This document shows, piece after piece, positions 31,237 to 35,544 of a stretch of 35,544 bases of DNA. How positions within the stretch are numbered: the stretch's first letter is position 1; each line of letters starts with the position of its first letter. The translations under genes and the position numbers were made by a program. The notes under the pieces were generated by a model that searched no databases, was not told where the DNA came from, and saw only the letters and a list, made by a program, of their open reading frames with translations. Source of the stretch: a virus; IMG/VR virus record IMGVR_UViG_3300022187_000099, positions 1-35,544 of that record, one strand, 5' to 3'.

Positions 31237-32898
31237 ATGGCAAATTTTAATGTAGACCAAAATGGAAACATGTGGATAGGAACAAATGTTTCTAACACAT
31301 TTAGTACTGCTCAATCTGATGCTAATACAAAGTTTTATGTAGAAAGTGACGGAACAATTAAAGCTGAAGCAGGAACTGTTGGTGGAATAGTAATTGACGC
31401 AGATGGTATTGAGTCTGATAACTTTGACGCTTCAACAAATACAGGTTGGAGACTTGATAATGCTACAGGAATAGCACAGTATTTTGACATTGATATAAAC
31501 TTAGAGGCTTCTAATAACAACAGTCCATCAGATACACAATTTATTGGCTTTGGTGTTGGTTCTATATATGGAAATAGTAATTCTAACGATTTAGTTATAG
31601 CTGCACCTCAGGTTGCTATACAAGATAGCTCTGGCACTCCAGGAGCAACAAGCCCTTCATTAATATTTACAGATGGTACTTATTCTAATCCAGGTTTTTA
31701 TGCTGAAGAAAACAATGCAGACCAAAGAGCGGAATTTTACTTTTCTAATGGTACACACGATATATTCCACACAAGGTCTGGGATGAACACTCTTTACTTA
31801 GATGCAACTTATTTATCTGTACACGATGGTATTGGAAACAATGGTCAAGTATTAACTAGAACATCAAACGGCTTGGAATGGGTTACTCCATCAGCAGGTA
31901 CTGTTTATACTGCTGGAACTGCTCTTAGTTTATCTGGAAGTACTTTTAATGTTGATTTAGGAACTACATCTTCAACAGCTGCTTATGGAAATCATACCCA
32001 CAGTTATGATAATTATAATAAATGGTTATTTCAAGCTAATGATTCTCTTGTAGGTAATGTACTAACTGGCTATGGTGTAAGTTTTAATAATGGTACAGGA
32101 ACTACTGTTAGCACTGATAGTAGTCCATATAGAGTAAGATATAATGTAAATTTTGGTGCTAGTGGCACTAGCAATAGTGCTGCTAGGTCTGACCACGACC
32201 ACGGAATTTCTACACACGTTCACACTTCTGTATTAAGTTTTAGTGCCAATGAAATAAATATTTATGGTTCTGTAAAACCCAGCTCAAACAATAGTAGAAC
32301 TATAGGTACATCATCTTCTTTAAGATTTGCTGATATGTATTCACAAGAATTTTATGGTCAATATTTTTATGGAACATTAATAAACTCATCATCAGAAAAT
32401 GTAAAAACTAATATTGCAGATACTGGTTTAGGTTTAGATTTCATAGAAGCATTACCTATAAAGCAGTTTAACTATATTACAGAAGGACACTCTGATAAAA
32501 AATATACTGGTGTTATAGCAGAAGATGTTCAAGATATACTAGATGCAAATGGTTGGGAAGATTATTACTTAGTTGTTGATAATTCAGATACTTATAGATT
32601 TAATAATAGATGTCAGCACCCTGCAATATGTACCTGTGGAGATGAAGATTGTGAAGAAGGTAATTATTCTTGTCAAGATGATTGTTGTAGTGCATATTTT
32701 AAATATACAGAAGAAGATGGAACTGTAACAAACTGGGTACACCATACTGTAGAAGAATGTGAAGCATTTGAAGTAGATGGAAATAGACACCCACACTTTA
32801 ATTATTATCAGCTAGTTGGTCCATTAGTAAAAGCTGTACAAGAACTAAGCACACAGATTTCAGATTTAACTGCTAGAGTAGAATTGTTGGAGGGATAA
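31237..32898 (+). CDS. Tail fibre with S74 intramolecular chaperone domain
   Basis: A 553-residue fibre protein. The N-terminus repeats the stem motif seen at the end of the previous protein (FNVDQNGNMWIG, FYVESDGTIKA). Middle: GQVLTRTSNGLEWVTPS and HxH motifs at H253/H255, H320/H322 and H327/H329, which in T4 gp37 bind iron. Residues from about 384: a peptidase S74 chaperone, SSENVKTNI with the candidate dyad S385/K390, IEALPIKQFNY, YTGVIAEDVQDIL, then YYQLVGPLVKAVQEL and a C-terminal coiled coil. S74 domains fold the trimer and cut themselves off. Odd: an insertion with eight cysteines (C459-C508) sits inside the S74 domain. Start follows the previous stop by one base. Confidence 0.9.
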   Translation: MANFNVDQNGNMWIGTNVSNTFSTAQSDANTKFYVESDGTIKAEAGTVGGIVIDADGIESDNFDASTNTGWRLDNATGIAQYFDIDINLEASNNNSPSDTQFIGFGVGSIYGNSNSNDLVIAAPQVAIQDSSGTPGATSPSLIFTDGTYSNPGFYAEENNADQRAEFYFSNGTHDIFHTRSGMNTLYLDATYLSVHDGIGNNGQVLTRTSNGLEWVTPSAGTVYTAGTALSLSGSTFNVDLGTTSSTAAYGNHTHSYDNYNKWLFQANDSLVGNVLTGYGVSFNNGTGTTVSTDSSPYRVRYNVNFGASGTSNSAARSDHDHGISTHVHTSVLSFSANEINIYGSVKPSSNNSRTIGTSSSLRFADMYSQEFYGQYFYGTLINSSSENVKTNIADTGLGLDFIEALPIKQFNYITEGHSDKKYTGVIAEDVQDILDANGWEDYYLVVDNSDTYRFNNRCQHPAICTCGDEDCEEGNYSCQDDCCSAYFKYTEEDGTVTNWVHHTVEECEAFEVDGNRHPHFNYYQLVGPLVKAVQELSTQISDLTARVELLEG

Positions 32899-33167
32899 TG
32901 TCTGAAGAGCAAAAAGATTCAAAACCTTACGAAATAGAATATCGTTTCGTTAATGATACATTTAAAAAAGATTACATATTAGCAAGAATTGCTGAAGCTG
33001 AGCGTGCTCACTTTGAGTTAATGGTTGATAGACTTGGCGAAGGTCACCCAGAATATGAAGAATGGCTTGATGCAGTAAATAATGTAATGGAAGAAATTGA
33101 AAGACTAAAATTTATATACCGTCAGTTAGGAGGAAGTTTCGGTTCTGAGTTTATAAATAATGGCTGA
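32898..33167 (+). CDS. Small helical protein, 89 aa, between fibre genes
   Basis: An 89-residue charged, helical protein (AEAERAHFELMVDRLGEGHPEYEEWLDAVNNVMEEIERLKFIYRQL). No family recognised. GGAGG precedes the ATG, which overlaps the previous stop (TAATG). The position between two fibre genes suggests a fibre assembly chaperone or connector, but that is a guess from context. Confidence 0.7.
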   Translation: MSEEQKDSKPYEIEYRFVNDTFKKDYILARIAEAERAHFELMVDRLGEGHPEYEEWLDAVNNVMEEIERLKFIYRQLGGSFGSEFINNG

Positions 33168-34326
33168 TGTAACTCATAGTTCGACTAGCCAGATAAGCGG
33201 GAGCTCCTCAGCCGACCACGTATTTGACGTAGATTCCAATGGTACACCTTACGGTTACCAACTAAGTAATGCAACAGTAAACATATCAGATGTTGAACAT
33301 GATATGTACCTTGATGGTCAGAGTATTTTATCTGACGGTACATTTGTAGTAGGTACAACTAATTCAAGTAAAATAATATTTGCTCCTGATTCAACTCCAC
33401 AAGTACAAATAACAACAGATGGTGCTTTAGACCTTTTATCTGGTAGATTTTTACTTAACGGAACTACCGGAAACGCTAATCAAATTCTTAAAACAGATGG
33501 TTACGGAAATCTATCTTGGACTGACCTACCCTCACAACAGTACGCTTTTGGTGGGTTTGTTGTCTCAGGTCAGGACACTGTACAGGCAGGTAATCTATCT
33601 GAAACACTAAGTTTAGTAGCTGGAAACAATGTAACTATAACTACAGACAATAATACTAAGACTATTACTATATCTTCAAGTGGTGGAGGTACAGGTAATG
33701 GATTTAGTACAGTAGTAGCTGGTGGTTCTAACCTTATTGCAGACCAAGCAAGTGATACTCTTAATATTGTTGCTGGTTCTAATGTATCTATATCAACAGA
33801 TGAATCTACAGATACATTAACAATATCTGCAAGCACTTCAGGTGAATTAAATCAAAATGCTTTTAAAAATGTTGCTGCTACAGGACAAAATACAATACAA
33901 GCAGGGCAATCAGAAGATACTGTTACTTTTGAATCTAACGAAGAAACTGGTATGGATTCTAGATACTTAGAAATCAGAGATAAAGTAACACTAGAAACAG
34001 ATACTGATATAAATAAAGTAACTTTAAAGAATAATATACCAAAAACTTTATCAATGGCTAGTAAAGTACCAGTAGTGACACAAACAGGTGAAAATGCTGG
34101 AATGCCACTAAGAAATAAATTCTTTAATGTGCAAACCACAGACCCTGTTTCAGGTGGCGGTAATGTTGTAGGTCTAAGCACAAGAGCAATTCCAATTTTG
34201 CAAAGTAATGGCACAACTACAGTTGATGTTTTAATGCCAGCGAAATCCGATAACAGTACGCTAGAATTAACAGTATTAGATTCCTCTGGAAGTGACCAAA
34301 CAATTGATATGGAAGTAGCTGAATAA
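33160..34326 (+). CDS. Fibre/structural protein with three beta repeats
   Basis: A 388-residue beta-rich protein. Three related units of about 50 residues start near 128, 181 and 234: each has an aromatic start (GGFVVSGQDTVQA, GFSTVVAGGSNLIA, AFKNVAATGQNTIQA), then SETLSL/SDTLNI/EDTVTF and, in the first two, VAGNNVTITTD/VAGSNVSISTD. Such repeats are common in tail fibres and virion surface proteins of aquatic phages. N-terminal residues include NGTTGNANQILKTDGYGNLSWTD, a common fibre stem motif. The start overlaps the previous gene by eight bases, and its own ribosome site is weak. Probably a receptor-interacting or collar fibre. Confidence 0.75.
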   Translation: MADVTHSSTSQISGSSSADHVFDVDSNGTPYGYQLSNATVNISDVEHDMYLDGQSILSDGTFVVGTTNSSKIIFAPDSTPQVQITTDGALDLLSGRFLLNGTTGNANQILKTDGYGNLSWTDLPSQQYAFGGFVVSGQDTVQAGNLSETLSLVAGNNVTITTDNNTKTITISSSGGGTGNGFSTVVAGGSNLIADQASDTLNIVAGSNVSISTDESTDTLTISASTSGELNQNAFKNVAATGQNTIQAGQSEDTVTFESNEETGMDSRYLEIRDKVTLETDTDINKVTLKNNIPKTLSMASKVPVVTQTGENAGMPLRNKFFNVQTTDPVSGGGNVVGLSTRAIPILQSNGTTTVDVLMPAKSDNSTLELTVLDSSGSDQTIDMEVAE

Positions 34327-35544
34327 TGGCAGAAAAAACACCAGTAAGAGTAAATTATGATGGCAACGGTAATGCCATTGGTTTTGCTGAGTTTCAAGCA
34401 GAAGAGTTCATAGGAATAGATGATGGTGGTACAGGTGCTACCACGCTACTTGGAGCACAATCAGCTTTAGGACTAGAAATTGGTGTTGATATCCAAGCTT
34501 ATGATGTTGATTTAGCTACAATTGCAGGTTTTTCTCACAGTGACGGAAACTTTATAGTATCCAATGGTTCAGCATGGGTAGTAGAAAGTGGCTCCACTGC
34601 AAGAGATTCTTTAGGACTTGGTACATCAGATAGCCCTACATTTAATAACTTAACAGTAGGTAATGACTTAACAGTTACAGGTGATTTAACTGTTCAAGGC
34701 GACACAGTAACAATTAATACTTCAACAGTAACAATTGAAGATGTATTAATGAAACTTGGTGAAGGAAATACTTTAGACAGTGTTGACTTAGGTTGGTATG
34801 GAGAGTATCAAGAATCTTCAACAACAAAATATTTAGGTTTTACTTGGGATGCTTCACAAGATAAGTTCATACTTTGGACTGGTAATGAAACAGAACCAAA
34901 TACATTAGTAGATACTGGTGATTCAGGTCATGCTACTGCTACATTAATTGCAAATATTGAAGGTAATGTAACTGGTCAAGTTACAGATATATCAAACTTT
35001 AACACTGACGATTTAACAGAAGGTAGTGTCAATCTTTACTTTACAGATGAAAGAGTCGATGATAGAGTAGCATCTTTACTTGTTGATTCTACTACATCTG
35101 GTATAGACATTAGCTATGATGATGTATCTAATTCTTTAACAATTTCTACGGATTTAACAGAAATAATTGAGTCACTTCAAGATAACATAGAAGGTTTATT
35201 TGTTGGAGGTACTGGTGTTTCAGCAACTTATGATGACGTAAACAATCAACTCGAACTAGCAATAGATTTTTCTGAATTTGATTCTGGTTCTATTGTAGAG
35301 GGTTCAAATCTTTTCTTCACCGAAGAAAGAGTAGATGACAGAATATCTGCATTATTAGTAGATGCTAATACTGAAGGTATTGATGTTAGCTATGATGACG
35401 CTGGGAATCAGCTTACTTTAAGTGTTGACTTAACAGAAATTGTTGAATCACTTCAAGATAATGTTCAAAGCCTATTTAGTGGCGGAACTGGAATAACTGC
35501 TACTTACGATGACGCAGCCAATACATTAGCTTTATCTATCGATT
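34326..35544 (+). CDS. Tail fibre protein, N-terminal part (runs off the window)
   Basis: Open from ATG at 34326 (TAATG overlap with the previous stop) to the window end, at least 406 residues. N-terminus: IGIDDGGTGATTLLGAQSALGL, then the fibre motif DSPTFNNLTVGNDLTVTGDLTVQGDTVTIN common in phage fibres. From 35031 a 92-residue repeat begins: NLYFTDERVDDRVASLLVD, ISYDDVSNSLTIS, TDLTEIIESLQDN, GGTGVSATYDDVNNQLELAID; the second copy starts at 35307 (NLFFTEERVDDRISALLVD). Such LYFTDERVDDR repeats occur in many marine phage fibres. The C-terminal receptor-binding end lies outside the window. Confidence 0.8.
   Translation, partial: MAEKTPVRVNYDGNGNAIGFAEFQAEEFIGIDDGGTGATTLLGAQSALGLEIGVDIQAYDVDLATIAGFSHSDGNFIVSNGSAWVVESGSTARDSLGLGTSDSPTFNNLTVGNDLTVTGDLTVQGDTVTINTSTVTIEDVLMKLGEGNTLDSVDLGWYGEYQESSTTKYLGFTWDASQDKFILWTGNETEPNTLVDTGDSGHATATLIANIEGNVTGQVTDISNFNTDDLTEGSVNLYFTDERVDDRVASLLVDSTTSGIDISYDDVSNSLTISTDLTEIIESLQDNIEGLFVGGTGVSATYDDVNNQLELAIDFSEFDSGSIVEGSNLFFTEERVDDRISALLVDANTEGIDVSYDDAGNQLTLSVDLTEIVESLQDNVQSLFSGGTGITATYDDAANTLALSID
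35031..35544 (+). repeat. 276-bp coding tandem repeat in fibre gene
   Basis: Two consecutive units of 276 bases (35031 and 35307; the second is cut by the window end) encode the 92-residue fibre repeat. DNA identity is moderate while the protein pattern is well kept, so the duplication is old or under recombination with relatives. Within each unit the YDD...N-L motif occurs twice, suggesting a still smaller sub-repeat of roughly 40 residues. Confidence 0.7.

Noticed and set aside
33852-34397. Long minus-strand frame opposite the fibre gene
   Set aside because: Val/Ser/Thr-rich shadow of a repetitive beta protein; no motif, no promoter, no other minus-strand genes nearby.
35031-35544. CRISPR-like or noncoding tandem repeat
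   Set aside because: The 276-base periodicity is in frame and encodes a conserved fibre repeat; no short identical repeats with spacers occur.

Overview
This window is part of the genome of an AT-rich, long-tailed, non-contractile (siphovirus-type) phage. Everything recognisable is on the + strand. It runs from the end of an early or regulatory block through DNA packaging, head, neck, tail tube, tail tip and fibres, and stops inside a fibre gene. The best clue to the host is the first 131 bases, which encode the C-terminal end of a WhiB-family iron-sulfur regulator. WhiB proteins are confined to Actinobacteria and their phages, so an actinobacterial host is likely. Strong AT bias, heavy use of AGA for Arg, and fibre motifs I associate with marine phages suggest an AT-rich aquatic actinobacterium, for example a Ca. 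Actinomarina-like host; that last step is inference only.

Layout: (1) 1-860: WhiB tail, DEDDh exonuclease, terminator. (2) 861-2304: small genes (hypothetical, SET-domain protein, HNH nuclease, FmdB-type zinc ribbon, short coiled-coil protein) leading into packaging. (3) 2297-9000: large terminase, a very long portal (1004 aa) with extra C-terminal domains, prohead protease fused to an acidic scaffold-like tail, and HK97-fold capsid protein. (4) 9001-9646: a strong hairpin, three TAATG-coupled tiny genes and a Lys/Ala/Glu-rich protein. (5) 9664-17014: the neck: connector, an inserted HTH/double zinc-ribbon gene, head-closure protein, a 1708-aa protein occupying the slot where an HK97 gp10-like neck protein is expected, and the tail terminator. 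(6) 17065-25056: small acidic protein, tail tube protein, a gpG/gpGT-type chaperone pair with a canonical CCCAAAA -1 frameshift site, and a 2098-aa tape measure. (7) 25056-35544: distal tail protein, a tail hub whose LamG domain is interrupted by a lysozyme-like domain, and several fibre proteins including one with an S74 self-cleaving chaperone.

Most genes overlap or abut (TAATG, ATGA, 8-base overlaps), so translation is probably coupled. Three genes lacking a Shine-Dalgarno sequence (1183, 11029, 16544) have a -10-like TAnnnT hexamer exactly 6 bases before ATG, the arrangement expected for leaderless transcripts, which are common in Actinobacteria. No tRNA, integrase, CRISPR array or small terminase was recognised. 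The most unusual items are the nested hub/LamG/lysozyme architecture, the giant neck-slot protein, the multi-domain portal extension, the frameshift signal with its two-stem RNA, and the micro-genes after the capsid gene.
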